Below are positions 52,983-62,600 of a stretch of 64,000 bases of DNA, one piece after another. A program made the translations under genes and the position numbers. Below the pieces are notes generated by a model. It did no database searches. It was not told the DNA's origin and worked only from the letters and a program-made list of their open reading frames with translations. The DNA is from DAOTXN01 sp034435435 (GTDB taxonomy: Bacteria > Chloroflexota > Anaerolineae > S140-20): positions 16,059 to 80,058 of the forward strand of contig DAOTXN010000058.1 in the NCBI GenBank assembly GCA_034435435.1, in the 5' to 3' direction. Position 1 is the stretch's first letter, and every line of letters begins with the position of its first letter.

Positions 52983-53536
52983 CACCGTTCGATTACCGCC
53001 CAATAGACGCCGTTCGGGCTTTCAACCAGATTGACCTTTCCACCGTCGGCGTGGAACAGTCCGGCCAGGTCCGCTGGGGCGTAGAACTTGCTGCGCATCC
53101 GCAGTAGCTGCTCGCCGAGAGCGATGAGCTTGACCCAGCCGTTGCGGATGTCCGGTTCTTCGATGACGATGCGCCCGCCGGGCCGCAGTACTCGCAGCAA
53201 CTCGGCCGCGGCCAGCGGCCAGTCACGAAAGTGGTGAAAGGCATCCACAATTAGAATGCGGTCGAAGGCTCGGTCGGGGAAGGGCAGGCGTTCGGCTGCG
53301 CCGCGAAAAGCGCACAAGCCCTTGGCCCGCGCCTCGCGCAACATACCCCACGAGACGTCCACTACACAGGCCCAGCCGACGTGATCTGCCAGCACGTGCG
53401 TCACCCGGCCCGTGCCGCCGCCCACGTCGAGCAGGCAGTGCGTCGGTTCTGGTTCCAGGAGAATTAACAACTGGGCCGGGTCGGAAAAATGAAAGATGTG
53501 GTCGTAAAGAGGGGCAATCCAGTGAAAAAGGTCCAT
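52982..53536 (-). CDS. Class I SAM-dependent methyltransferase (UbiE-like)
   Basis: A 184-residue protein. Motif I is LLDVGGGTGRVTHVLADHV near residues 34-52, the acidic loop VDVSWGMLREARAKG follows, and then come VDAFHHFRDWPLAAAELLRVLRPGG and IVIEEP, all in the order of ubiquinone/menaquinone-type methyltransferases. It is shorter than most UbiE proteins and lacks their C-terminal cap. The stop overlaps the kinase start. The substrate is unknown. Confidence 0.84.
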   Translation of the reverse strand: MDLFHWIAPLYDHIFHFSDPAQLLILLEPEPTHCLLDVGGGTGRVTHVLADHVGWACVVDVSWGMLREARAKGLCAFRGAAERLPFPDRAFDRILIVDAFHHFRDWPLAAAELLRVLRPGGRIVIEEPDIRNGWVKLIALGEQLLRMRSKFYAPADLAGLFHADGGKVNLVESPNGVYWAVIER

Positions 53537-53541
53537 GCAGA

Positions 53542-54252
53542 TTAACGCCTCAAGGTGATGCGCCGGAAACGCTCGGCGTAAGCGAACGGTTGACCCTCGG
53601 CATATTCTTTGGCCCGCTGGCGGATGCGCTCCGCCAGCTCGTCAGGGTCGCCGATTTGACTGCGGTGTTCCCACAGCGCCGCAATTTTTTGGTCCAGCGT
53701 TTCACTCACGTCTATCCATTCGTTCGGTTCGTTGGTGGCTGTGAGCAAGATGTTGAGCACCCGGTGCGGAGCCAGGCCCTCGCGCGCGTGTTCGGGAAAG
53801 TTGAACCGGTCCCGCGCCAGCGGGAAAACCGCGTCGAGGGCGGCGTCGCCCACGGCCCGGTGGTCGGGATGGTTGATCCAATCATCGCCGAAAAAACGGG
53901 TCGTGGGGTCGTGGGTCACGACCAGGTCGGGACGGTGCAGACGAATCTGGCGCACCAGATCGCCGCGCAACTGGGGCGTGTTGTACACCTCGCCGTCGCC
54001 ATAGCCCAAAAACACCACCTGCGAGACGCCCAGCGTGCGGGCAGCGGCTCGCTGCTCGACCTGGCGGATTTGCACCAGCTCTTCGGGACTGAGAGGCGAG
54101 TCGCCCCCGCCTTTGCCGCCGTCGGTGACGATGACGTAGCTCACGTGGGCGCCCTCCCGCGTCCAGCGGGCGGTAGCGCCGCCGCCGCCGAATTCGGGGT
54201 CGTCGGGATGGGCCATGATGAACAGGACGCGCTCTGGTTTGATGGTTGTCAT
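53542..54252 (-). CDS. PIG-L / LmbE-type zinc deacetylase
   Basis: The start at 54252 overlaps the upstream stop by four bases. The 236-residue product has AHPDDPEFGGGG near residue 13 (zinc ligands His and Asp plus general-base Asp), an NHPDHRAVGDAA motif near 125 carrying the third ligand, and the VVTHDP strand. PIG-L enzymes remove acetyl groups from N-acetylglucosaminyl conjugates such as bacillithiol or mycothiol precursors, or act in antibiotic pathways. The neighbours (GNAT, kinase) do not identify the substrate. Confidence 0.9.
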   Translation of the reverse strand: MTTIKPERVLFIMAHPDDPEFGGGGATARWTREGAHVSYVIVTDGGKGGGDSPLSPEELVQIRQVEQRAAARTLGVSQVVFLGYGDGEVYNTPQLRGDLVRQIRLHRPDLVVTHDPTTRFFGDDWINHPDHRAVGDAALDAVFPLARDRFNFPEHAREGLAPHRVLNILLTATNEPNEWIDVSETLDQKIAALWEHRSQIGDPDELAERIRQRAKEYAEGQPFAYAERFRRITLRR

Positions 54253-55238
54253 AACTGCTCCGCACGTGCGTCGCACGTTGTCCAAGATCTCAGCCAAACA
54301 GTCCAGGAATCCCCGGTGGGGTCAAAGCCGAACGTGCGATACAGTTTCAGTGAAGGCCAGTTGTTCTCTTGCGTGTTGACGGTGATTTCCTCGGCCCCGG
54401 CCCGGCGCAACGCGGTCAACGCTTCGCCGAGCAAGCGTGCGCCGATCCCCTGCCCTTGCCAGCGGGGATGGACCGCCAGGCGCACGATGTGCCCGCGCCC
54501 ATTCCGCAACGTGCTAAACTGGTAGCCCACGCACTCACTACCGACCAAGACGGCATGAAAGCAGTGGGCCAGGTCCAAACCGCGCTCTAACATCTGGAGG
54601 CTGTACCACCACAACGGTTCAAAAGCCGCCCGGTCTACGGCCGCGATGCCGGGCAGGTCGGCCCCCGTCGCCGGGCGCACCCGCAGCGCCGCCGGACCGG
54701 TTTGGAATTGCCAGGGGCGATTCAGGCGCAGGGTGACGACCCGGTTGACCTGGCGAAAACCCAGCCGTTGAATGGGGGTCAATAGCCAGTTTTGAGCGCC
54801 GAGCGCGGCGAGAGCGCTGCACGCCTGCGCCATCGTCGCCTGGAGGCTGGCTTCCAGCAGCGCCGGCAGCAAGCGCTCCGAGTCGGCGGCGACGGCCCGC
54901 AGCCAGGCCACGGGGCTATCGTCGGCGGCGGCCAGCGCCAACGCCACGGGGCGGTCGCGTCTGTCGGTCAGCACCAGAAAACCGGGATGGGTCAGCCATT
55001 CTCGCGCGCTCCACCACTCCAGGGCCACGCTGCACAGGCGGGCCTGGCGCAGCAGCCGGTCTACGGCGTACTCGTCAGACTCTCGGGTCGGGCGGATATG
55101 GAAACGACCGTCCTGGCGCGGTCGAGCAAAAAACGAAAATCGGGTCATCGGTCGGTTGAGGCGCATCATAGCACGATGTTCGACGAGCGTCAATGGACGT
55201 GTTCTGATAGGGCAATCCTCATAGTCGAGATGTGACAT
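54249..55238 (-). CDS. GNAT-family N-acetyltransferase, tandem domains
   Basis: A 329-residue protein. Residues about 45-175 form a degenerate GNAT fold (FHIRPTRESDEYAVDRLL). About 185-325 form a complete one starting LRVRPATGADLPGIAAVDRAAF, with the acetyl-CoA pyrophosphate loop VHPRWQGQGIGARLLGEAL near 270 and the C-terminal NWPSLKLYRTFGF. The substrate is unknown. The start is uncertain: ATGs at 55238, 55169 and 55148 all lack strong ribosome sites. It is the first gene of a three- or four-gene cluster, divergent from fhs. Confidence 0.82.
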   Translation of the reverse strand: MSHLDYEDCPIRTRPLTLVEHRAMMRLNRPMTRFSFFARPRQDGRFHIRPTRESDEYAVDRLLRQARLCSVALEWWSAREWLTHPGFLVLTDRRDRPVALALAAADDSPVAWLRAVAADSERLLPALLEASLQATMAQACSALAALGAQNWLLTPIQRLGFRQVNRVVTLRLNRPWQFQTGPAALRVRPATGADLPGIAAVDRAAFEPLWWYSLQMLERGLDLAHCFHAVLVGSECVGYQFSTLRNGRGHIVRLAVHPRWQGQGIGARLLGEALTALRRAGAEEITVNTQENNWPSLKLYRTFGFDPTGDSWTVWLRSWTTCDARAEQL

Positions 55239-55374
55239 CCGTCACTTGGCCCAGAACATCGAACTGTGATATGATGAGGGGCGTGTTACCTCAACCTGTC
55301 GCCGGTAGAACGCTTTTTATATTGCGTATCTATCAATATATTCCGTATATATTTTTATAAAGGAGGTCTGCCCA

Positions 55375-57264
55375 ATGCCCATCCAGGAAACCCGACACGT
55401 GCCCAGCGATATCGAGATTGCCCAGGCGCACGACATCAGGCCGATCCGAGAAATCATGGAGATGATCGGCCTGACGGAAGACGATGTAGACTTTTTCGGC
55501 AAGTACAAAGCCAAAGTCCACCTGGACGTTCTCGACCGGCTCGCCGATCGGCCCAACGGTAAATACATTGACGTGACCGCCATCACCCCCACCCCGCTGG
55601 GCGAAGGCAAAACCGTCACCACCATCGGCGTCAGCCAGGGCCTACACTATATCGGCAAAAAGGTCTTTACCTGTATCCGCCAACCCTCTCAAGGTCCGAC
55701 TTTTGGCATCAAGGGCGGGGCGGCCGGCGGCGGTTACGCCCAAGTCGTCAAGATGGAAGACTTTAACCTGCACCTGACCGGCGACATTCACGCCGTGGGC
55801 GCGGCGCACAACCTATTGGCGGCGGCGGTAGACAACCGCCTGGCCAAAGAGTCTCAATGGAGCGACGCTTTTCTGGCCAAGGCGCTGTGTCCTAACGACG
55901 AGTTCACGCCCTCCATGCGCAAACGTCTGGAAAAGCTGGGCATCCAGGCCCAAAAGGCTTCCGATCTGACAGATGAACAAAAGCGTTTGATGTTCCGCCT
56001 GGACATCGACCCCTATTCGCTGCAGTGGCGGCGGGTGGTAGACGTGAGCGACGCGGCGCTGCGCAATATCATCATTGGCCTGGGCACGAATGACGATGGC
56101 CGGCCGCGGCAGGCGGGCTTTGACATCACCGTGGCCTCGGAGATTATGGCGGCGCTGGCGCTGTGCTCCGACCTGGCCGACCTGCGCGAGCGCATGGGGC
56201 GCATCATTGTCGGCACCAGCAAGCGCAAGAGCCTCATCGGCGGCAAGATGGTCCCCACACCTGTGACCGCCGAAGACCTGAACGTGGCCGGCGCGATGAC
56301 CGTGCTACTGCAAGATGCGATTATGCCCAACCTGATGCAGACGCTGGCCGGCAGCCCTGCTTTTGTCCACTGCGGCCCCTTTGCCAACATCGCCCAGGGG
56401 AACAGCTCGATCATCGCCGACAAGATCGCCCTCAAGTTGGCCGATTACGTCGTGACCGAGAGCGGCTTTGGCGCGGACTGCGGCATGGAAAAGTTCATGG
56501 ACATCAAGTGCCGCGTCAGCGGGCTGGCGCCCAATTGTGTGGTGCTGGTGACTACCGTGCGGGCGCTCAAGATGCACGGCGGCGGTCCCAAAGTCGTCGC
56601 CGGTAAGCCGCTGGACGTCGCCTACACCCAGGAGAACATGACGCTGCTGGAGAAAGGTCTGCCCAACCTGCTGCAACACGTCGAGAACGTGGGCAAGTTT
56701 GGCGTGCCGGTGGTGGTGGCTATCAATCGCTTCAAAGATGACACCGACGCCGAGATCGCGCTCATCCGCGATGCAGCGACCCAGACCGGCGCTTTCGCTG
56801 TGGTCGAGTCGCAGGTGTGGATGTGGGGCGGTCGGGGCGGGGCCGAACTGGCCGAGGCGGTCGTTCAGGCCTGCGAGCAGCCCAGCCGCTTTAAATTCCT
56901 CTATCCGGACGATTTCTCGATCAAGCAAAAGATCGAGACCATCGCCCGCGAAATTTACCGCGCCGATAACGTCACCTACACGCCCGACGCCGATGCCAAG
57001 ATCCAGCTCTTTACCGACATGGGCCTCTCGCATCTGCCGCTGTGTATGGCCAAGACGCACCTGTCTTTCACCCACGACGCGACGCTCAAAGGCGCGCCGC
57101 GCGGCTGGACGCTGCCCATCACCGACGTGCGAGCTTCGGTGGGCGCGGGCTTTCTCTACCCGCTGTGCGGCACCATGCGCACCATGCCCGGCCTGCCCAG
57201 CCGCCCGGCCTTCACTGATGTGGACCTGGACCTGGAGACGGGGCGCGTGGTGGGTCTGTTTTAA
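55375..57264 (+). CDS. fhs: Formate-tetrahydrofolate ligase (long form)
   Basis: A 629-residue protein with the ATP-binding TPLGEGKTVTTIG near residues 74-86, RQPSQGPTFGIKGGAAGGGYAQV near 102-125, HLTGDIHAVGAAHNLLAA and PVVVAINRFKDDTD. It ends ASVGAGFLYPLCGTMRTMPGLPSRP. It makes 10-formyl-tetrahydrofolate from formate, ATP and tetrahydrofolate. It is about 70 residues longer than acetogen enzymes and follows the layout I recall from the ligase domain of eukaryotic C1-THF synthase (extra segment near residues 195-240). AAAGGAGGT lies before the ATG, in a very AT-rich leader. folD follows in the same direction. Confidence 0.95.
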   Translation: MPIQETRHVPSDIEIAQAHDIRPIREIMEMIGLTEDDVDFFGKYKAKVHLDVLDRLADRPNGKYIDVTAITPTPLGEGKTVTTIGVSQGLHYIGKKVFTCIRQPSQGPTFGIKGGAAGGGYAQVVKMEDFNLHLTGDIHAVGAAHNLLAAAVDNRLAKESQWSDAFLAKALCPNDEFTPSMRKRLEKLGIQAQKASDLTDEQKRLMFRLDIDPYSLQWRRVVDVSDAALRNIIIGLGTNDDGRPRQAGFDITVASEIMAALALCSDLADLRERMGRIIVGTSKRKSLIGGKMVPTPVTAEDLNVAGAMTVLLQDAIMPNLMQTLAGSPAFVHCGPFANIAQGNSSIIADKIALKLADYVVTESGFGADCGMEKFMDIKCRVSGLAPNCVVLVTTVRALKMHGGGPKVVAGKPLDVAYTQENMTLLEKGLPNLLQHVENVGKFGVPVVVAINRFKDDTDAEIALIRDAATQTGAFAVVESQVWMWGGRGGAELAEAVVQACEQPSRFKFLYPDDFSIKQKIETIAREIYRADNVTYTPDADAKIQLFTDMGLSHLPLCMAKTHLSFTHDATLKGAPRGWTLPITDVRASVGAGFLYPLCGTMRTMPGLPSRPAFTDVDLDLETGRVVGLF

Positions 57265-57277
57265 CGGATAGACGAAG

Positions 57278-57318
57278 GACGAAAGACCAACGACGAGATT
57301 CGTCTTTGGTCTTTCGTC
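57278..57318 (+). repeat. Long hairpin between fhs and folD made of CGTCTTT-type repeat
   Basis: Two 19-bp arms (57278-57296 and 57300-57318) are complementary with one mismatch around a three-base loop. It lies 14 bp after the fhs stop and 17 bp before folD. It has no T-run, so it is not a classic terminator; it may stabilise or attenuate the transcript. Confidence 0.7.
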
Positions 57319-57334
57319 GTGTAGCGGAGGGAAC

Positions 57335-58393
57335 ATGACGGCACAACTGATAGACGGAACGGCGATTGCCCAAGCGGTGCGGGATGAGGTTGCCGCTGAG
57401 GTGGCGCAGTTGAAAGAGAAATATGGCTTGACGCCGGGCCTGGCGACGGTGTTGGTGGGTGAGAACCCGGCCTCTAAAGCCTACGTCGGAAGCAAACAAA
57501 AGGCCTGTGAAGAGCTGGGCATGAACTCCATCGGCCACAAGCTTTTGGAGAACGCCGCCCAGGAACAAGTCGAGGAACTGGTCAAAAAACTGAATGCCGA
57601 CCCGGCCGTGCACGGCATCCTGGTGCAGCTCCCGCTGCCCAGGCAGCTGGACGAGGAAAAAATCCTGGGCGCCATCAGCCTGGAAAAGGACGTGGACGGC
57701 TTTCACCCGCTCAACATCGGCCGGCTTTCGATGAAAGGCCGCGAGCCGTGGTTCGTGCCCTGCACGCCGGCCGGATGCATTGAGCTACTGGTGCGCAGTG
57801 GGGTCGAGATTGCAGGGGCCGAGGCGGTCGTGTTGGGCCGCAGCAACATCGTCGGTCTGCCGGTGGCCATGCTCCTGCTGCATCGCAACGCCACCATCAC
57901 CATTTGCCACAGCCGTAGTCAGGACTTGCCGGGCATCTGTCGCCGGGCCGACATCCTCATCGCCGCCGTGGGGCGCACGGAAATGGTCAAAGGCGATTGG
58001 GTCAAGCCGGGCGCAGCCGTGATCGACGTGGGCATCAACCAGAAATGGGTCGAGCACCCTGCCGATAAAGAGTGGACCTGCGCCGCCACCGGCGAAAGAT
58101 TCGTCGCCCATCGCGGCGACGAATCGGACAAGGGCGGCCGGCGCAAGGTGGGCGTCTTTTGTCCCGATTGCGACGCCGCCTATCTCAAGGATCACGTGCC
58201 CGCCGACTGCCAATGCGCGGGGATGATTGACCTGTTTCGCAAATATACTTTGGTGGGCGACGTGGACTTTGACGAGGTCAAACAAGTCGCGGGGTATCTC
58301 ACGCCGGTTCCCGGCGGCGTCGGCCCCATGACCATTGCCATGTTGATGCAGAACACCCTGCGCGGCGCCAAGCACGCGTTGGGGCTGGTATAA
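57335..58393 (+). CDS. folD: FolD methylene-THF dehydrogenase/cyclohydrolase with a Cys-rich insertion
   Basis: A 352-residue protein against a usual 280-300. Core motifs are present: ENPASKAYVGSKQKACEELGM with the catalytic Lys near residue 55, GILVQLPLP, KDVDGFHP, the Rossmann loop LGRSNIVGLPVAMLL and the final PVPGGVGPMTIAML. Between GAAVIDVGINQ and LVGDVDFDEV there is an extra segment of about 67 residues (about 237-304; 58042-58248). It holds CAATG, CPDC and CQC and looks like a zinc-binding module. The enzyme links 5,10-methylene- and 10-formyl-THF and works with fhs directly upstream. A strong terminator follows. Confidence 0.92.
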   Translation: MTAQLIDGTAIAQAVRDEVAAEVAQLKEKYGLTPGLATVLVGENPASKAYVGSKQKACEELGMNSIGHKLLENAAQEQVEELVKKLNADPAVHGILVQLPLPRQLDEEKILGAISLEKDVDGFHPLNIGRLSMKGREPWFVPCTPAGCIELLVRSGVEIAGAEAVVLGRSNIVGLPVAMLLLHRNATITICHSRSQDLPGICRRADILIAAVGRTEMVKGDWVKPGAAVIDVGINQKWVEHPADKEWTCAATGERFVAHRGDESDKGGRRKVGVFCPDCDAAYLKDHVPADCQCAGMIDLFRKYTLVGDVDFDEVKQVAGYLTPVPGGVGPMTIAMLMQNTLRGAKHALGLV

Positions 58394-58411
58394 TCAGCCC
58401 AACTGGCTAAG

Positions 58412-58448
58412 AAAAGCCCGGTTTGGGACGGACGACACCGGGCTTTTT
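58412..58448 (+). terminator. Terminator after folD
   Basis: A 10-bp perfect stem (58412-58421 AAAAGCCCGG with 58438-58447) with a 16-base loop ends in five T. Confidence 0.9.
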
Positions 58449-58474
58449 GGTTGTTAAAACTCTCTTACAAACGC

Positions 58475-58503
58475 TTGTTTTCCTTACCAGCTTGTGCTAT
58501 CAT
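58475..58503 (+). promoter_or_regulatory. Promoter of the Ldh-type dehydrogenase gene
   Basis: TTGTTT at 58475-58480 and TATCAT at 58498-58503 are 17 bp apart, with TGC before the -10. Confidence 0.6.
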
Positions 58504-58586
58504 CAGTATCGTGATGAAAAACTCTTGCCCCTCCAGACGACTCCAGCGCTGTCTCCGATCTCTATCTCTAACGAAAGGAGCCTACC

Positions 58587-59690
58587 ATGGCACAAGAGAC
58601 CGAAATTCGGGTTCAAGTTGAGCCTTTGAAGCTTTTTTGTCGGCGCGTTTTCGAAAAACTCGACGTGCCGCCGCAAGACGCACACGTCACAGCCGACAAT
58701 CTGGTGCAAGCCGATCTGCGCGGAATTGGGTCCCACGGCGTGGCGCGGTTGCGCCGCTACGTGAACGGTTTGAGGAACGGGATGATGCTGGCGCATCCTA
58801 ACGTCCAGGTCGTACACGAGACGGCCACGACCGCGCTGATCGATGGCGGCGGCGGGTTGGGCCAGCCAGTTTCGCTGCGGGCGATGAAGCTCGCCATTCA
58901 AAAAGCGCAAGCGAGCGGCGCGGGCTTTGTGGCCGTGCGCAACTCGAACCACTATGGCATCGCCGGTTATTATGCGTTGATGGCGCTGGAACACGACATG
59001 ATCGGTATTTCAATGACCAACGCTGACGTGTTGGTGGTGCCCACCTTTGGCCGCGACGCGATGCTGGGCACCAATCCGATCAGCGTGGCGGCCCCAGCCA
59101 ACCAGGAGCGCCCCTTTGTCCTGGATATGGCCACCAGCACCGTGCCCCGAGGCAAGCTGGAGGTTTACCATCGCCAGAGTAAGCCCATGCCGCTGGGTTG
59201 GGCCACCGATGAGCGCGGCGTGCCCACCGAAGACGCCGGTCGAGTGCTCAACAACTTTGCCACACGGGCAGGCGGTGGGTTGTTGCCGCTGGGGGGGGCC
59301 GGCGAGCTGATGAGCGGGCACAAGGGTTACGGTTTGGCGCTGTTGGTAGATATTTTGTGCGGCGTGCTGCCCGGCGCGGGGTATGCCAACACCATCTATC
59401 CCAAGACGCCCGACGGCAAGCCCCTGCCGGCGGACGTGGGGCACTTTTTCGGCGCGCTGCGGGTAGACGCTTTTCGCCCGGTGGATGAATTCAAAGCCAC
59501 GATGGACGACATTATCCGCCGGCTCAAAAACACACCCAAAGCCGAAGGCGCGGAACGCATTTACATTCACGGTGAAAAGGAATTCGAGATGGAGGAAGAG
59601 CGCCGGGTGAACGGTGTGGCGCTTCACTCCAAGGTCGTAGCCGATTTGAAAGCCATCGCACAAGAGGTCGGCGCGCCCTACGATTTTTGA
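58587..59690 (+). CDS. Malate/L-lactate dehydrogenase-type oxidoreductase (LDH2 family)
   Basis: A 367-residue protein with GSHGVARLRRYV near residue 49 (catalytic His), SGAGFVAVRNSNHYGIAGYY near 110-130 (substrate pocket) and GTNPISVAAPA. LDMATSTVPRGKLEVYHR and the nucleotide-binding SGHKGYGLALLVDI follow. The family (MDH2/LDH2, YlbC, ComC) reduces 2-oxo acids with NAD(P)H in a fold distinct from classical LDH. Substrates range from malate to ureidoglycolate, sulfolactate and sugar acids, and none can be selected here. AAAGGAG precedes the start. The sensor kinase gene begins two bases after its stop. Confidence 0.9.
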   Translation: MAQETEIRVQVEPLKLFCRRVFEKLDVPPQDAHVTADNLVQADLRGIGSHGVARLRRYVNGLRNGMMLAHPNVQVVHETATTALIDGGGGLGQPVSLRAMKLAIQKAQASGAGFVAVRNSNHYGIAGYYALMALEHDMIGISMTNADVLVVPTFGRDAMLGTNPISVAAPANQERPFVLDMATSTVPRGKLEVYHRQSKPMPLGWATDERGVPTEDAGRVLNNFATRAGGGLLPLGGAGELMSGHKGYGLALLVDILCGVLPGAGYANTIYPKTPDGKPLPADVGHFFGALRVDAFRPVDEFKATMDDIIRRLKNTPKAEGAERIYIHGEKEFEMEEERRVNGVALHSKVVADLKAIAQEVGAPYDF

Positions 59691-59692
59691 GC

Positions 59693-62600
59693 ATGAACAA
59701 TCCCATTCCACTCGACGCATCGTCCTCTGTTCATCCACTGGCGCGCTTTCGGCAGGCCAGTCAGTCGGTTCACGCGACTCACGTGCTGGACGAGGTATTG
59801 ATGCGAGTGATCGCGGAACTGTATTCGGTCTTGGATGCCGAAGCGGCCTCAGTGGCGCTGGTAGAGGACGAGAGCGACGAGATAATTCTGAATGCCGCCG
59901 GGCCGGTAGCTGAGCGTGTCAGCGGAATGCGCTTGCCGCTGGGACACGGCATCTTGGGTTGGGTGATCGCCAACAGGCAACCGGTGATTGTCAATGACGT
60001 TGCCACCGACGCGCGCTTCTGGTCGGACGTAGACGGCTACAGTGGCTTCAAGACCCGCTCTATTTTGTGTGTGCCGCTGTTTGCGGGCCAGGAAGTCATC
60101 GGCGCTATCGAAGTACTCAACAAACGGCGCAACGGCTTTGACACCGAAGACCTGCACTTTCTGGAAGCTTTTAGCGTTGTGGCTGCGTCGGCCATCGAAA
60201 ATGCACGGCGCTTCCGGCAGGAACAACGCCGTCGCCGTGAGGCCGATGCACTGCGGCGCGTGTGGGAGGCGCTCACCACGCCGCGCGAACTCGACGACTT
60301 GCTAGACGTTATCCTAGACCAATTGGCTCAGCTTATCGAATATCGTAGCGCGACCATCCTGTTCGTCACAGAAGAAGGCGGCCTGGAATTGGGAGCCTGG
60401 CGAGGTGAAAAAGACCGGGGCGCTGCGGTGCAGGTGGCGGAAAGGCTGGGGCTGGACGCCAAAGTTCACACCATGCTGGAGACACGCCAGCCGCTGTTGA
60501 TACCTGACACCCGCGCCGACCCCCGTTGGCAGCATTTCCCCGGATTTTCTTATATTCGCTCCTGGATTGGCGCGCCGCTCCTCATCAAAGGACATCTCAT
60601 CGGCACACTCAACATAGACCACGATCAAGTCGGCTTTTATCACCAGGACCATGCACGCTTGTTGACCGGTTTCGCGCATCAAGCCGCCGTTGCCATCGAA
60701 AATAGCCGGTTGTATGCCGCGACGCGCGAAGCTTCAATCCAATTAGCCAAACAAGCCCGACGCATGGTGACGCTTTATGAAACCAGCCGCTCTTTGTTGA
60801 GTGGCCTGGAACTTGATCGGGGCGCGCTCCACCAACTGGTGAACCGCATTGTAGATCTCGTCGGCGCCCGATATGGCATTCTCGATATTTTAGCAGAAAA
60901 CGGCCACCCCTCCCTGTTTCTCACAGCAGGTTTGCCAGAGATCGAAGCGCGAGGGTTGGATCTGATAAAAGACAGCCTTTTGGCGGCTTTGAACAGCGAG
61001 CGCGAGATCATCAAGAGCGATACGTTGGCGGGCCTGGTCGGCGCGCAGACTGCCCTGCCCTTCGGGCTTGTCGAGAACTTTATGGGGGTCGCCATCCACG
61101 CGCGCGGCCAGCTCCTAGGTCGTCTCATGCTGGTGGGTAAACCCAACGGTGAGCCGTTTGACCAAGACGACGAGGCCCTGGCTCTGGCGCTCGCCACCAA
61201 TCTGGCCGGGGCCATTGAGAACGCCTCTCTGTATGCCAAAACTCAGCAGCGATTGCGCGAGTTGGTAGCCTTGTACGAGATCTCGCGCACTGTGACAGGG
61301 ATGAAGCACCCCGGCGACGTTTATACGCATCTGACCAGGCAGGTTGCCAGTCTGCTCGATGCGCAGCGGTGCGCCTTTTTCATCTTCCGCGACGGGTTTC
61401 TCGAATGCCAAGCCCCGGCCTTTGGCCTGACTCCAGAGATCATGCCGCGCCTCCGTTTCCATTTGCACGAGGGCGACGCGCTGTATAATATTGTCCAGAC
61501 GCCTGACCCGTTGATGAGCAATGCCGTAATGGAAGACCCAGACTTGCGGGCCGTGCGTCCCCTCATGGACGAATTGGGTATCCACCATCTGTTGAGTTGT
61601 CGTATTCCGATAGACGAGCGCCAGGTCGGCCTGTTGGTGGTGGCAGACAGACAAGGGGGGGAGCCGTTTAGCGATCAAGACCGCCATCTCATTTCCATCA
61701 TGGCGCACCAGGTCAGCAGTGTGCTCCAGCGCACGTTATTCCAGAGTCGGCAGCAAGAACATGCACAAATCCAGGCGGCCTTGCTAGAAGTGAGTCAAGC
61801 TATCAGTAGTCTGACCAACCTGGACGTGCTACTGCAAACGATTGCCCGTATTACTCATCAACTGGTAGAAAGCGATCACTGTTTCATTGCTTCCTGGGAA
61901 GAACGCCTCGCTGCGTTTGTTCCCCGTGCTCAAAGTGGTCTCGGCGACGATTGGGATCAAATGGTGAGCCAAGCCCAGTTGAAGCCCGGGGCCTTAACAT
62001 TCATCGACACGGTCACAGAGACGCGCCAGGCAGTGGTGTTGACGAGTGACGACATTCGGACCACGCTGCCGGTATGGACGCATGCTCTGCTGGGCACAGA
62101 GAGTAGTTTGATTGTCCCCCTGGTTATCCAGGAAAGAGTGGTAGGTCTGATCGTGGTCGGCTATTTGGACAAAACATCCCTACCGGGTGAACGGGAAATC
62201 GCCCTGGTGACGGGCATTGCTCGGCAGGCTGCCATTGCCGTCGAGAACGCTCACCTGTACCAGGATTTGCAGGCGCACGCCGCCCGGCTGGAGGGGGCCT
62301 ATCGAGAGTTGAAAGACCTGGATGCCAGCAAAACACAATTCATTCAAAACGTGTCCCACGAGCTGCGCACACCCTTTACACTTATCAAAGGCTATCTCGA
62401 GCTGCTGTTAGAAGAAGAAATGGGATCTCTGAACCAGCGACAAAAGGAAGGGTTAATAATCGTTGCTGAAAGAACGTCAGAGCTAGGACAACTGATTGAC
62501 GATATTGTGACGATTCAGTCGATTGATGCAGCCTCGCTCGATCCTCACACGTTCGATTTGGGGCTTTTAATTCAGGCGACACTCGAAACCTTTCAAGCTC

